DNA of 64,000 bases from Nerophis ophidion (lineage: Eukaryota; Chordata; Actinopteri; Syngnathiformes; Syngnathidae), in NCBI RefSeq assembly GCF_033978795.1, contig NC_084618.1:14636829-14700828 (forward strand), written 5' to 3'. The stretch's first letter is position 1. Every line of letters starts with the position of its first letter. The notes under the pieces were generated by a model. That model made no database searches and was not told where the DNA came from. It saw only the letters and a list, made by a program, of their open reading frames with translations. The position numbers and the translations under genes were made by a program. Below, one piece after another: positions 29,027 to 43,126 of this stretch.

Positions 29027-30071
29027 ATGCTCAGTCTTTCACAAGAAAGGATGGGGCGAGGTACACCCCTTTGTCCACAACTGCGTGAGCAAATAGTCAA
29101 ACAGTTTAAGAACAATGTTTCTCAAAGTGCAATTGCAAGAAATTTAGGGATTTCAACATCTACGCTCCATAATATCATCAAAAGGTTCAGAGAATCTGGA
29201 AAAATCACTCCACGTAAGCGGCATGGCCGGAAACCAACACTGAATGACTGTGACCTTCGATCCCTCAGACGGCACTGTATCAAAAACCGACATCAATCTC
29301 TAAAGGATATCACCACATGGGTTCAGGAACACTTCATAAAACCACTGTCACTAAATACAGTTGGTCGCTACATCTGTAAGTGCAAGTTAAAGCTCTACTA
29401 TGCAAAGCGAAAGCCATTTATCAACAACATCCAGAAACGCCGCCGGCTTCTCTGGGTCCGAGATCCTCTAAGATGGACTGATGCAAAGTGGAAAAGTGTT
29501 CTGTGGTCGGACGAGTCCACATTTCAAATTGTTTTTGGAAATATTCGACATTGTGTCATCTGAACCAAAGGGAAAGCGAACCATCCAGACTGTTATCGAC
29601 GCAAAGTTCAAAAGTCAGCATGTGTGATGTTATGGGGGTGCATTAGTGCCCAAGGCATGGGTAACTTACACATCTGTGAAGGCACCATTAATGCTGAAAG
29701 GTACATACATTTTGGAACAACATATGCTGCCATCTAAGCGCCGTCTTTTTCATGGACGCCCCTGCTTATTTCAGCAAGACAATGCCAAGCCACATTCAGC
29801 ACGTGTTACAACAGCGTGGCTTCGTAAAAAAAGAGTGCGGGTACTTTCCTGGCCAGCCTGCAGTCCAGACCTGTCTCCCATGCAAAATGTGTGGCGCATT
29901 ATGAAGCGTAAAATACGACAGCGGAGACCCCGGACTGTTGAACGACTGAAGCTCTACATAAAACAAGAATGGGAAAGAATTCCACTTTCCAAGCTTCAAC
30001 AATTATGTTCCTCAGTTACCAAACATTTATTGTGTGTTGTTAAAAGAAAAGGTGATGTAACACAGTGGTGA
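29027..30071 (+). pseudogene. Broken Tc1 transposase (copy 4)
   Basis: The least damaged of the four family A transposases. From ATG 29027 the frame is open for 178 codons through the helix-turn-helix region and WSDES. It then meets TGA at 29561, where other copies have an Arg codon. A 2-bp deletion near 29710 shifts the frame. The last part keeps FQQDNAKPH, but the catalytic Glu of SPMENVW is Gln here. With a stop, a frameshift and a lost catalytic residue it is inactive. Confidence 0.88.
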
Positions 30072-30284
30072 ACATGCCCTTTCCCAACTACTTTGGCAAA
30101 TGTTGCAGCCATGAAATTCTAAGTTAATTATTGTTTGCAAAAAAAAACAAAGTTTATGTGTTTGAACATCAAATATGTTGTCTTTGTAGAGTATTCAATT
30201 GAATATGGGTTGAAAAGGATTTGCAAATCATTGTATTCTTTTTATATTTACATCTAACACAATTTCCCAACTCATATGGAAACA

Positions 30285-30374
30285 GGACCCCGTCTTCCGC
30301 CCGATTGTACCTGAGATAGGCACCAGCACCCTCGCGACCCCAAAGGGAATAAGCGGCAGAAAATGGATGGATGG
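30285..30374 (+). mobile_element. 5'-truncated SINE in the Tc1 right end
   Basis: The last 90 bp of the TGGA-tailed SINE, flanked by an 11-bp target duplication ATATGGAAACA at 30274-30284 and 30375-30385. Confidence 0.88.
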
Positions 30375-30394
30375 ATATGGAAACAAGCTTTGTA

Positions 30395-31000
30395 AATAAC
30401 ACCGGCCCCCAGACACATTTTTATCTTTAAATTTGACCCCCAAGTCCAAATAATTTCTCCGGCCTGTTTTAACACCAATCAATGGTCAAACATGATACCA
30501 AGTCAAACAAATAGCGTACATTTTCAACATGTGCTACATTTAACAATACATATAGCTTGTATTGTTCCTTCCAAAGAGGAATAAAAACATACAGAAGCAT
30601 GTCCCTCGCTTGTTTATTAAAGCTGCCGTCCGTCACCTCATTGACTTTTTCTGTGCAGCCAACGTCTCAAGTGGACGTTGACAGAAGGTAACACAGTGCA
30701 TCATGTTCACGGCCATGTCAGCCGTGTGTGTTTTTCACACAGTTTGTCATTTTGGGTAAGTCTCAACACTTGACTGAGCTTGTGTGCAAGAATGGTGAGG
30801 ACACACATTCCATGATATATCACACTCCAGATCACATGGTCCAAACAGCCCTCACTCTCGGCAGCGGGCGGAGTTGACGCAGTGATTGGTAACATAGAGC
30901 AGTTTTGAAAAATCCTCCTCTTGACCGGCCTCACCAGTTCTAGTTTAGGACTCGCTGCCCAGCGGTGATGTGGTTTTCAATGTGTCGAGTCCCCATTAAT
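30395..31000. other. No gene seen, left flank of the satellite
   Basis: Unassigned DNA between Tc1 copy 4 and the satellite. No recognisable domain in the short frames here. Confidence 0.5.
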
Positions 31001-34000
31001 GTAGCTAATATAGACACTTACATCATGTGTTGTCTTCATTATAACACTTATATAAGACTTTTAAAGTCATTTTGAGAGTAGGCTAATATAGACAATTACA
31101 TCATGTGTTGTCTTCATTATAACACTCATATAAGACTTTTAAAGTCATTTTGATAGTAGGCTAATATAGCTAATATAGACACTTACATATTGTGTTGTCT
31201 TCACTATAACACTTATATAAGACTTTTAAAGTCATTTTAATAGTAGGCTAATATAGACACTTACATCATGTGTTGTCTTCACTATAACACTTATATAAGA
31301 CTTTTAAAGTCATTTTAATAGTAGGCTAATACAGCTAATATAGACACTTACATATTGTGTTGTCTTCATTATAACACTTATATAAGACTTTTAATGTCAT
31401 TTTGATAGTAGGCTAATATAGCTAATATAGACACTTACATCATGTGTTGCCTTCATTAGAACACTTGTATATGACTTTTTAAGTAATTTTGATAGTAGGC
31501 TAATATAGACAATTACATATTGTGTTGTCTTCACTATAACACTTATATAAGACTTTTAAAGTCATTTTGAGAGTAGGCTAATATAGACACTTACATCATG
31601 TGTTGTCTTCATTATAACACTTATATAAGACTTTTAAAGTCATTTTGATAGTAGGCTAATATAGCTAATATAGACACTTACATCATGTGTTGTCTTCATT
31701 ATAACACTTATATAAGACTTTTAAAGTCATTTTGATAGTAGGCTAATATAGACACTTACATCATGTGTTGTCTTCATTATAACACTTATATAGGACTTTT
31801 AAAGGCATTTTGAGAGTAGGCTAATATAAACACTTACATCATGTGTTGCCTTCATTATAACACTTATATAAGACTTTTAAAGTCATTTTGATAGTAGGCT
31901 GATATAGACACTTACATCATGTGTTGCCTTCATTTTAACACTTATATAAGACTTTTAAAGTCATTTTGAGAGTAGGCTAATATAGACACTTATATCATGT
32001 GTTGTCTTCATTATAACAATTATATAAGACTTTTAAAGTCATTTTGATAGTAGGCTGATATAGCTAATATAGACACTTACATCATGTGTTGTCTTCATTA
32101 TAACACTTATATAAGACTTTTAAAGTCATTTTGAGAGAAGGCTAATATAGACACTTACATCATGTGTTGCCTTCATTATAACATTTATATAAGACTTTTA
32201 AAGTCATTTTGATAGTAGGTTGATATAGCTAATATAGACACTTACATCATGTGATTCTGCATTATAACACTTATATAAGACTTTTAAAGTCATTTTGAGA
32301 GTAGGCTAATATAGACACTTACATCATGTGTTGCCTTCATTATAACACTTATATCAGACTTTTAAAGTCATTTTGAGAGTAGGCTAATATAGACACTTAC
32401 ATCATGTGTTGCCTTCATTATAACACTTATATAAGACTTTTAAAGTCATTTTGATAGTAGGCTGATATAGCCAATATAGACACTTACATCATGTGTTTCT
32501 TCATTATAACACTTATATCAGACTTTTAAAGTCATTTTGAGAGTAGGCTAATATAGACACTTACATCATGTGTTGCCTTCATTATAACACTTATATAAGA
32601 CTTTTAAAGTCATTCTGATAGTAGGCTGATATAGCCAATATAGACACTTACATCATGTGTTTCTTCATTATAACACTTATATAAGACTTTTAAAGTCATT
32701 TTGAGAGTATGCTAATATAGACACTTACATCATGTGTTGCCTTCATTATAACACTTATATAAGACTTTTAAAGTCATTTTGATAGTAGGCTAATATAGCT
32801 AATATAGACACTTACATCATGTGTTGTCTTCATTATAACACTTATATAAGACTTTTAAAGTCATTTTGACAGTAGGCTAATATAGACACTTATACCATGT
32901 GTTGTATTCATTATAACACTTATATAAGACGTTTAAAGTCATTTTGATAGTAGGCTGATATAGCTAATATAGACACTTACATCATGTGTTTCTTCATTAT
33001 AACACTTATGTAAGACTTTTAAAGTCATTTTGAGAGTAGGCTAATATAGACACTTACATCATGTGTTGCCTTCATTATAACATCTATATAAGACTTTTAA
33101 AGTCATTTTGATAGTAGGCTAATATAGCTAATATAGACACTTACATCATGTGTTGTCTTCATTATAACACTTATATAAGACTTTTGAAGTCATTTTGATA
33201 GTAGGCTAATATAGACACTTACATCATGTGTTGTCTTCATTATAACACTTATATAAGACTTTTAAAGTCATTTTGATAGTAGGCTGATATAGCTTATATA
33301 GACACTTACATCATGTGTTTCTTCATTATAACACTTATATAAGGCTTTTAAAGTCATTTTGATAGTAGGCTAATATAGACACTTACATCATGTGTTGTCT
33401 TCATTATAACACTTATATAAGACTTTTAAAGTCATTTTGAGAGTAGGCTAATATAGACACTTACATCATGTGTTGCCTTCATTATAACACTTATATAAGA
33501 CTTTTAAGGTCATTTTGAGAGTAGGCTAATACAGACACTTACATCATGTGTTGCCTTCATTATAACACTTATATAAGACTTTTAAAGTCATTTTGATAGT
33601 AGGCTGATATAGCTAATATAGACACTTACATCATGTGTTGTCTTCATTATAACACTTATATAAGACTTTTGAAGTCATTTTGATAGTAGGCTAATATAGA
33701 CACTTACATCATGTGTTGTCTTCATTATAACACTTATATAAGACTTTTAAAGTCATTTTGATAGTAGGCTGATATAGCTAATATAGACACTTACATCATG
33801 TGTTTCTTCATTATAACACTTATATAAGGCTTTTAAAGTCATTTTGATAGTAGGCTAATATAGACACTTACATCATGTGTTGTCTTCATTATAACACTTA
33901 TATAAGACTTTTAAAGGCATTTTGAGAGTAGGCTAATATAGACACTTACATCATGTGTTGCCTTCATTATAACACTTATATAAGACTTTTAAGGTCATTT

Positions 34001-37000
34001 TGAGAGTAGGCTAATATAGACACTTACATCATGTGTTGTCTTCATTATAACACTTATATAAGACTTTTAAAGTCATTTTGAGAGTAGGCTAATATAGACA
34101 CTTACATCATGTGTTGCCTTCATTTTAACACTTATATAAGACTTTTAAAGTCATTTTGAGAGAAGGCTAATATAGACACTTACATCATGTGTTGCCTTCA
34201 TTATAACATTTATATAAGACTTTTAAAGTCATTTTGATAGTAGGTTGATATAGCTAATATAGACACTTACATCATGTGTTTCTGCATTATAACACTTTTA
34301 TAAGACTTTTAAAGTCATTTTGAGAGTAGGCTAATATAGACACTTACATCATGTGTTGCCTTCATTATAACACTTATATCAGACTTTTGAAGTCATTTTG
34401 AGAGTAGGCTAATATAGACACTTACATCATGTGTTGCCTTCATTATAACACTTATATAAGACTTTTAAAGTCATTCTGATAGTAGGCTGATATAGCCAAT
34501 ATAGACACTTACATCATGTGTTTCTTCATTATAACACTTATATAAGACTTTTAAAGTCATTTTGAGAGTATGCTAATATAGACACTTACATCATGTGTTG
34601 CCTTCATTATAACACTTATATAAGACTTTTAAAGTCATTTTGATAGTAGGCTAATATAGCTAATATAGACACTTACATCATGTGTTGTCTTCATTATAAC
34701 ACTTATATAAGACTTTTAAAGTCATTTTGACAGTAGGCTAATATAGACACTTATACCATGTGTTGTATTCATTATAACACTTATATAAGACGTTTAAAGT
34801 CATTTTGATAGTAGGCTGATATAGCTAATATAGACACTTACATCATGTGTTTCTTCATTATAACACTTATGTAAGACTTTTAAAGTCATTTTGAGAGTAG
34901 GCTAATATAGACACTTACATCATGTGTTGCCTTCATTATAACATCTATATAAGACTTTTAAAGTCATTTTGATAGTAGGCTAATATAGCTAATATAGACA
35001 CTTATATCATGTGTTGTCTTCATTATAACACTTATATAAGACTTTTGAAGTCATTTTGATAGTAGGCTAATATAGACACTTACATCATGTGTTGTCTTCA
35101 TTATAACACTTATATAAGACTTTTAAAGTCATTTTGAGAGTAGGCTAATATAGACACTTACATCATGTGTTGCCTTCATTTTAACACTTATATAAGACTT
35201 TTAAAGTCATTTTGAGAGAAGGCTAATATAGACACTTACATCATGTGTTGCCTTCATTATAACATTTATATAAGACTTTTAAAGTCATTTTGATAGTAGG
35301 TTGATATAGCTAATATAGACACTTACATCATGTGTTTCTGCATTATAACACTTTTATAAGACTTTTAAAGTCATTTTGAGAGTAGGCTAATATAGACACT
35401 TACATCATGTGTTGCCTTCATTATAACACTTATATCAGACTTTTAAAGTCATTTTGAGAGTAGGCTAATATAGACACTTACATCATGTGTTGCCTTCATT
35501 ATAACACTTATATAAGACTTTTAAAGTCATTTTGATAGTAGGCTGATATAGCCAATATAGACACTTACATCATGTGTTTCTTCATTATAACACTTATATC
35601 AGACTTTTGAAGTCATTTTGAGAGTAGGCTAATATAGACACTTACATCATGTGTTGCCTTCATTATAACACTTATATAAGACTTTTAAAGTCATTCTGAT
35701 AGTAGGCTGATATAGCCAATATAGACACTTACATCATGTGTTTCTTCATTATAACACTTATATAAGACTTTTAAAGTCATTTTGAGAGTATGCTAATATA
35801 GACACTTACATCATGTGTTGCCTTCATTATAACACTTATATAAGACTTTTAAAGTCATTTTGATAGTAGGCTAATATAGCTAATATAGACACTTACATCA
35901 TGTGTTGTCTTCATTATAACACTTATATAAGACTTTTAAAGTCATTTTGACAGTAGGCTAATATAGACACTTATACCATGTGTTGTATTCATTATAACAC
36001 TTATATAAGACGTTTAAAGTCATTTTGATAGTAGGCTGATATAGCTAATATAGACACTTACATCATGTGTTTCTTCATTATAACACTTATGTAAGACTTT
36101 TAAAGTCATTTTGAGAGTAGGCTAATATAGACACTTACATCATGTGTTGCCTTCATTATAACATCTATATAAGACTTTTAAAGTCATTTTGATAGTAGGC
36201 TAATATCTAATATAGACACTTACATCATGTGTTGTCTTCATTATAACACTTATATAAGACTTTTGAAGTCATTTTGATAGTAGGCTAATATAGACACTTA
36301 CATCATGTGTTGTCTTCATTATAACACTTATATAAGACTTTTAAAGTCATTTTGATAGTAGGCTGATATAGCTTATATAGACACTTACATCATGTGTTTC
36401 TTCATTATAACACTTATATAAGGCTTTTAAAGTCATTTTGATAGTAGGCTAATATAGACACTTACATCATGTGTTGTCTTCATTATAACACTTATATAAG
36501 ACTTTTAAAGTCATTTTGAGAGTAGGCTAATATAGACACTTACATCATGTGTTGCCTTCATTATAACACTTATATAAGACTTTTAAGGTCATTTTGAGAG
36601 TAGGCTAATACAGACACTTACATCATGTGTTGCCTTCATTATAACACTTATATAAGACTTTTAAAGTCATTTTGATAGTAGGCTGATATAGCTAATATAG
36701 ACACTTACATCATGTGTTGTCTTCATTATAACACTTATATAAGACTTTTGAAGTCATTTTGATAGTAGGCTAATATAGACACTTACATCATGTGTTGTCT
36801 TCATTATAACACTTATATAAGACTTTTAAAGTCATTTTGATAGTAGGCTGATATAGCTAATATAGACACTTACATCATGTGTTTCTTCATTATAACACTT
36901 ATATAAGGCTTTTAAAGTCATTTTGATAGTAGGCTAATATAGACACTTACATCATGTGTTGTCTTCATTATAACACTTATATAAGACTTTTAAAGGCATT

Positions 37001-38781
37001 TTGAGAGTAGGCTAATATAGACACTTACATCATGTGTTGCCTTCATTATAACACTTATATAAGACTTTTAAGGTCATTTTGAGAGTAGGCTAATATAGAC
37101 ACTTACATCATGTGTTGCCTTCATTATAACACTTATATAAGACTTTTAAAGTCATTTTGATAGTAGGCTGATATAGCTAATATAGACACTTACATCATGT
37201 GTTTCTTCATTATAATACTTATATAAGACTTGTAAAGTCATTTTGAGAGTATGCTAATATAGACACTTACATCATGTGTTGCTTTCATTATAACATCTAT
37301 ATAAGACTTTTAAAGTCATTTTGATAGTAGGCTAATATAGCTAATATAGACACTTACATCATGTGTTGTCTTCATTATAACACTTATATAAGACTTTTGA
37401 AGTCATTTTGATAGTAGGCTAATATAGCCACTTACATCATGTGTTGTCTTCATTATAACACTTATATAAGACTTTTAAAGTCATTTTGATAGTAGGCTGA
37501 TATAGCTAATATAGACACTTACATCATGTGTTGTCTTCATTATAACACTTATATAAGACTTTTAAAGGCATTTTGAGAGTAGGCTAATATAGACACTTAC
37601 ATCATGTGTTGCCTTCATTTTAACACTTATATAAGACTTTTAAAGTCATTTTGAGAGTAGGCTAATATAGACACTTACATCATGTGTTGCCTTCATTATA
37701 ACACTTATATAAGACTTTCAAATTCATTTTGAGAGTAGGCTAATATAGACACTTACATCATGTGTTGCCTTCATTATAACACTTATATAAGACTTTTAAA
37801 GTCATTTTGATAGTAGGCTGATATAGCTAATATAGACACTTACATCATGTGTTGCCTTCATTATAACACTTATATAAGACTTTTAAAGTCATTTTGATAG
37901 TAGGCTGATATAGCTAATATAGACACTTACATCATGTGTTGTCTTCATTATAACACTTATATAAAACTTTTAATGTCGTTTTGATAGTAGGCTAATATAG
38001 ACACTTACATGTGTTGCCTTCATTATAACACTTGTATATGACTTTTTAAGTAATTTTGATAGTAGGCTAATATAGACACTTACATATTGTGTTGCCTTCA
38101 CTAAAACACTTATATAAGACTTTTAAAGTCATTTTAATAGTAGGCTAATACAGCTAATATAGACACTTACATATTGTGTTGTCTTCATTACAACACTTAT
38201 ATAAGACTTTTAAAGTCATGTTGATGGTAGGCTATTAAAGCCACTTACATCTCGTTTTGTCTTCACTATAACACTTATATAAGACTTTTAAAGTCATTTT
38301 AATAGTAGGCTGATATAGCTAATATAGACACTTACATCATGTGTTGCCTTCATTATAACACTTGTATATGACTTTTTAAGTAATTTTGATAGTAGGCTAA
38401 TATAGACACTTACATATTGTGTTGTCTTCACTATAACACTTATATAAGACTTTTAAAGTCATTTTAATAGTAGGCTAATACAGCTAATTTAGACACTTAC
38501 ATATTGTGTTGTCTTCATTACAACACTTATATAAGACTTTTAAAGTCATGTTGATGGTAGGCTATTAAAGCCACTTACATCTCGTTTTGTCTTCACTATA
38601 ACACTTATGTAAGACTTTTAAATTAATTTTGATAGTAGGCTAATATAGACACTTACATCATGTGTTGCCTTCATTATAACACTTATATAAGACTTTTTAA
38701 GTCATTTTGATAGAAGCCTGATATAGCCACTTACATCATGTGTTGTCATCATTATAACACTTGTATAAATAAGGCTTTTAT
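31001..38781. repeat. 7.8-kb AT-rich satellite, 78/87-bp units
   Basis: About 95 tandem units. The short unit is 78 bp (GTAGGCTAATATAGACACTT at one end, GACTTTTAAAGTCATTTTGA at the other). A longer form has about 9 extra bases from a duplicated GCTAATATA step. Sub-variants differ at GTCTTC/GCCTTC/TTCTTC and GATA/GAGA. The middle is homogeneous and both edges are more diverged, as expected from unequal exchange. No frame is open through the array. Confidence 0.97.
32611..36400. repeat. Higher-order block repeated in the satellite
   Basis: Rare variants recur at fixed offsets. CATTCTGATA lies at 32611, 34472 and 35692. TATACCATG lies at 32891, 34752 and 35972, so both sets show offsets of 1,861 and 1,220 bp. 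AGCTTATATA lies at 33291 and 36370 (3,079 bp, which is the sum less a 2-bp deletion seen near 36208). Multi-unit blocks were thus copied recently. Confidence 0.9.
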
Positions 38782-39817
38782 GTTTTTGTATTTTGGTTCC
38801 AATATGGCTTCTTCAACATCTTGGGTTGCCGACCCCAAAGTTAAGATTAGGGTTTCAGTCATAGAAAATGTTCTTAAGCGCAAAAATTATGACTAAAGTA
38901 GTGAAGCTGTATTTTCATTTGCACTATATTTTATTGACAATAGTTAAAAAAAAACATAATTAATTTAGTTTCTGTATTTTAGCAGAACATAATTGTATGT
39001 GAATTATTTTTTGGTGAGTTACTTATGAGTCTGTTTGTTTTGCAGTATATTTCCATCCATCTTCTACAACTTATCCCGTTCAGGGTTTTCATTAGAACTT
39101 ATTTATCTAGTCAGCCTGGCCCTGAATCTAAGTTTCAAGTGTTAAATAAATATGAATCTTGGTGATTGGCACGTGTGTTAGTGACTAAAATCAAGCGTAA
39201 GATTGCTAATTCAGTGATAATATTTGTTCACCTCGTCAGCCCAGATTCTTTCAGGTCGTCACTATCACTGAATCTTATCAACGCAGCGGTTGGACGTGTT
39301 TTTCAGTCGGTTGAAAAAGACAAGGCCGAGCTTTCTTTGCACCAGAACTCCCGGGGGAAAAAAAATGCACAGATCCAATCAAAGGTGCTATGTCGTAACA
39401 GGACTGTGTTACATTCTTGACGCCGAGGCTGAACTTGGATCACATGTGTGTTCCTTTGTGCACCTGATTGTTATAAGGACTACTTTACTTTTGTTTTTGC
39501 CACCCGACAGTCAAGATAAAAGCATGTATTTGCACTTTTACTGTATGGCCCCACACTTCTGTAAACTGGCATTGCAATTACATTGTTGTGCAAATGTTTA
39601 GGGACTACAGCGATGTGTTCACATATATTCATTTGAATGTTTGTTTTTTCAAGTTATTACCAAACAGTATTGTGGTTTTAACAAATGTATTCATACACTG
39701 TCCTTAGTGTGCTTAGGTTTACTGTTATGTCATTGTGGGGACCATCAATAAACAACTTCCAGTTGTTGTTTCATCTTTACACTAAAAGACTGTTTACATA
39801 TTAAGCAGACTTCATTT
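38782..39817. other. No gene seen, right flank of the satellite
   Basis: Unassigned DNA. An 84-codon frame at 39166-39420 has no recognisable domain. A short stretch near 39050 resembles a degenerate SINE tail. Confidence 0.45.
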
Positions 39818-42800
39818 CAATTAAAGCTGCAAGCAGCGATGGACGGGACCGCTTTGGCTGCTGCCCCCGTGACCCAAGCCCAGATAAGGGGTAGAAGATG
39901 GATGGATGGATGGATTATTACACAGAGAAAAAGTTGTATACACATGTGTTATACATCAGTCTCATAGTAATAACAGTTGTAAAGTGGCTTGGGCATTTTG
40001 AGACTCTAATCATGAGCGTCAAACTTATACTTGCTCACCCTCCCGATTTTCCCGGGAGACTCCTGAAGTTCAGTGCCCCTCCCGAAAATCTCCTGGGGAA
40101 ACAATTCTCCCAAATTTTTCCCGATTTTCCAACAATATTGGGGGCGTTTTTAGCGTCCTCTACAATCTGTCGTCACGCCCACTTTTCCTCGATACAACCA
40201 GCGTGCCGTTCCAGTCACATGATATATGCGGCTTGTACACACACATAAGGCATACTTGGTCAACAGCCATACAGGTCACACTGAGGGTGGCCGTTTAAAC
40301 AACTTTAACACTGTTACAAATATGCGCCACGCTGTGAACCCACACCAAACAAGAATGACAAACACATTTTGGGAGAACATCCACACCGTAACACAACATA
40401 AACACAACAGAACAAATACCCAGTAGTCCTTGCAGCACTAACTCTTCCAGGACGCTATAATATACACCCCCCGCTACCACCAAACCCTGTCCCACACACC
40501 TCATTATTTTATTTTCAAATTTATTAGCCTGTGGATGTTGATATTTACCTCAGAAGGCTGCAAATAGAAAAGAGACATTAAAAGTTTTATTTAAATTGTA
40601 TTTAATATACCATTGATGTTTTTTCGTTTGGCACAATTAAGTTATGTAAGCGTTGCTTGTTCCATATTCAGTGTTAAAGCAAATCAGTGTAGCAAACTGA
40701 GCAATAATGAAAGTTTTATTTATGCACTTTCTCTTGCTACTTCAAGACTTGAACGCTTGAGTCATTCATTATTGTTATTTTATTTTCAAATTTATTATCA
40801 GCCAGTGGGAAAACTTCATTTAGATATTTACCAAAGAAGGCTGCAAACAGAAAAGAGGCATTCAATTTTTATTTAAATTTTATTTTATATGCCATTGATA
40901 TTTTTAAATTATTATTATTATAATTTGAAACTCGATTTTGCATGTCACTATAAAGTTATATAAGCCTTGCTTGTTCAATATTCAATGCAAAACTTCTTTG
41001 GGTCCCTGTTAAAATGTCAATTTAAATGTTTGACGCTCTCTGTATTTGAGTTTGACACTCCTGCTATAATGCATTGTGAATATAATTCAGCTGTTATATT
41101 GAAGTGGGAATAAGAAACTTCCTGTTGAATTTAGTTGGGGGCGGTCAGAGTATGAAATATAGGTCTCAATTAGACCTATACTGAAGTTTTTGTTTTATGT
41201 GTGTATGACAGTCCTACATTGAGTTAGAAGCAGTTTTGTCTGAGCAGGAAGCCGCCATTTTGTGACAGCAGTACACACAATCGCACCAGCCACCAGTTCT
41301 TTACGGGCTAATTAAATCCAAACCGGGGTAGTAATTAAAACATTTTCATCAACTTTTAATCAGAAGGGTTCAATCTCTCTTCTCTTGCTTATTTAAAGCC
41401 AATACGACAAACGGCCTCAGAGGACATAATGTTTGGAAAAAAAGCGAAATTTTTTAGCCAACTTTTGTATTGAAGAGGGAATTGCAAACTTCCTGTTGAT
41501 TTTAGCTGGGAGGTAAGAGTGTATGAAATATAGGTCCAACTGAGACCTACGTAGTGGTTTTTGTTACATGTTTCTACGACGCTCCCACTGGAAGTTACAG
41601 ACAGTTTTGACCGTGTTTTCTTCCCAGGGGGCGCTACAGCGCAATGTTGAGTTTTGGGTTAAGTTTTTTTATTAAATCGCAATGTTTGCCAGTTCTGTTG
41701 TGTGTGTCCAGTTTGGTGAGTTTTGAAGCATGTTAAGGGGGTCGAATTAAAGCTCAAAGAGGCAAAGGTGAGTGTTTTTACAAAAATGTTGTTTTGAAGA
41801 GGGAATTGCAAACTTCCTGTTGATTTTTGCTGAAGGATGTCAGTGTATGAAATCTAAGTCTAAGTGAGACCTACATAGAGGTTTTTGTTTCATGTCGCTA
41901 CAACATTCCTACTGAAAGTTACAGGCAGTTTTGTCTGTTTTCTTCCTAGGGGGCGTTAGAGCCCAATTTTTAGTTTTGGGTTCAGGTTTTTTGATTAAAA
42001 CGCGAAGTTTGCCAGCCCTGATGTGTGTTAAAATTTGGTGAGTTTTGAAGCATGTTAAGGGGGTCAAATTACAGATCAAAGAGGCAATGGTGAGTGTTTT
42101 TACAAAACTTTTGTTTTGAAGAGGGAATTGCAAACTTCCTGTTGATTTTTGCTGAAGGATGTTAGTGTATGAAATCTAGGTCTAAGTGAGACCTACATAG
42201 AGGTTTTTGTTTCATGTCGCTACAACATTCCTATTGGAAGTTACAGGCAGTTTTGTCTGTTTTCTTCCTAGGGGGCGTTAGAGCCCAATTTTTAGTTTTG
42301 GGTTCAGGTTTTTTGATTAAAACGCAAAGTTTACCAGCCCTGATGTGTGTTAAAATTTGGTGAGTTTTGAAGCATTTTAAGGGGGTCAAATTACAGATCA
42401 AAGAGGCAATGGTGAGTGCTTTTACAAAACTTTTGTTTTGAAGAGGGAATTGCAAACTTCCTGTTGATTTTTGCTGAAGGATGTCAGTGTATGAAATCTA
42501 GGTCTAAGTGAGACCTACATAGAGGTTTTTGATTCATGTCGCTACAACATTCCTACTGAAAGTTACAGGCAGTTTTGTCTGTTTTCTTCCTAGGGGGCGT
42601 TAGAGCCCAATTTTTAGTTTTGGGTTCAGGTTTTTTGATTAAAACACAAAGTTTGCCAGCCTTGATGTGTGTTAAAATTTGTTGAGTTTTGAAGCATGTT
42701 AAGGGGGTCAAATTACAGATCAAAGAGGCAATGGTGAGTGTTTTTACAAAACTTTTGTTTTGAAGAGGGAATTGCAAACTTCCTGTTGATTTTTGCTGAA

Positions 42801-43126
42801 GGATGTCGGTGTAGGAAATCTAGGTCTAAGTGAGACCTACATAGAGGTTTTTGTTTCATGTCGCTACGACATTCCTACTGGAAGTCGTAGTTTTGTCTGT
42901 GTCTTCTTCCTAGGGGGCGTTAGAGCGCAATTTTTAGTTGGGGGGTTAGATTTTTTGATTAAAATGCAAAGTTCGCCAGTCCTGATGTGTGTTTAAATTT
43001 GGTGAGTATTGAAGCATGTTAAGGGGGTCAAATTACAGCTCAAAGCTGCGGAATAATAATAAAGAAAGAATAAAAGGCTAGAAATTCAATAGAGTCCTCT
43101 GTCCCAAAGGGACATTCGGTCCCTAA
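39818..43126. repeat. Composite repeat bounded by AATTA/TAATT-type ends
   Basis: It opens with AATTAAAGCTGCAAGCAGCG and closes near CGGTCCCTAATTA, ends I recall from a dispersed fish repeat. Inside are a LINE tail (about 39850-39915), a piece of another common fish repeat (about 40010-40500) and a 322-bp tandem array. Family and mechanism are not certain. Confidence 0.6.
41101..43070. repeat. 322-bp tandem array, about six copies
   Basis: GAAGAGGGAATTGCAAACTT starts at 41472, 41796, 42118, 42440 and 42762, so the central period is exactly 322 bp. A diverged copy starts at about 41101. Identical 74-codon minus-strand frames at 41909, 42231 and 42553 come from the repeat and are not genes. Confidence 0.95.

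Larger units (their letters stand above)
28697..30392 (+). mobile_element. Tc1/mariner element, family A, copy 4
   Basis: Family A ends between TA dinucleotides (28695-28696 and 30393-30394). A truncated SINE (30285-30374) sits inside the right inverted repeat. Confidence 0.9.

Noticed and set aside
31001..38781. Regular repeat array that could be taken for a CRISPR array
   Set aside because: Units are contiguous 78/87-bp repeats with no unique spacers, in an intron-bearing eukaryotic genome; it is a satellite.
41909..42777. Three 74-codon minus-strand frames as a gene family
   Set aside because: They recur every 322 bp as parts of the tandem array.
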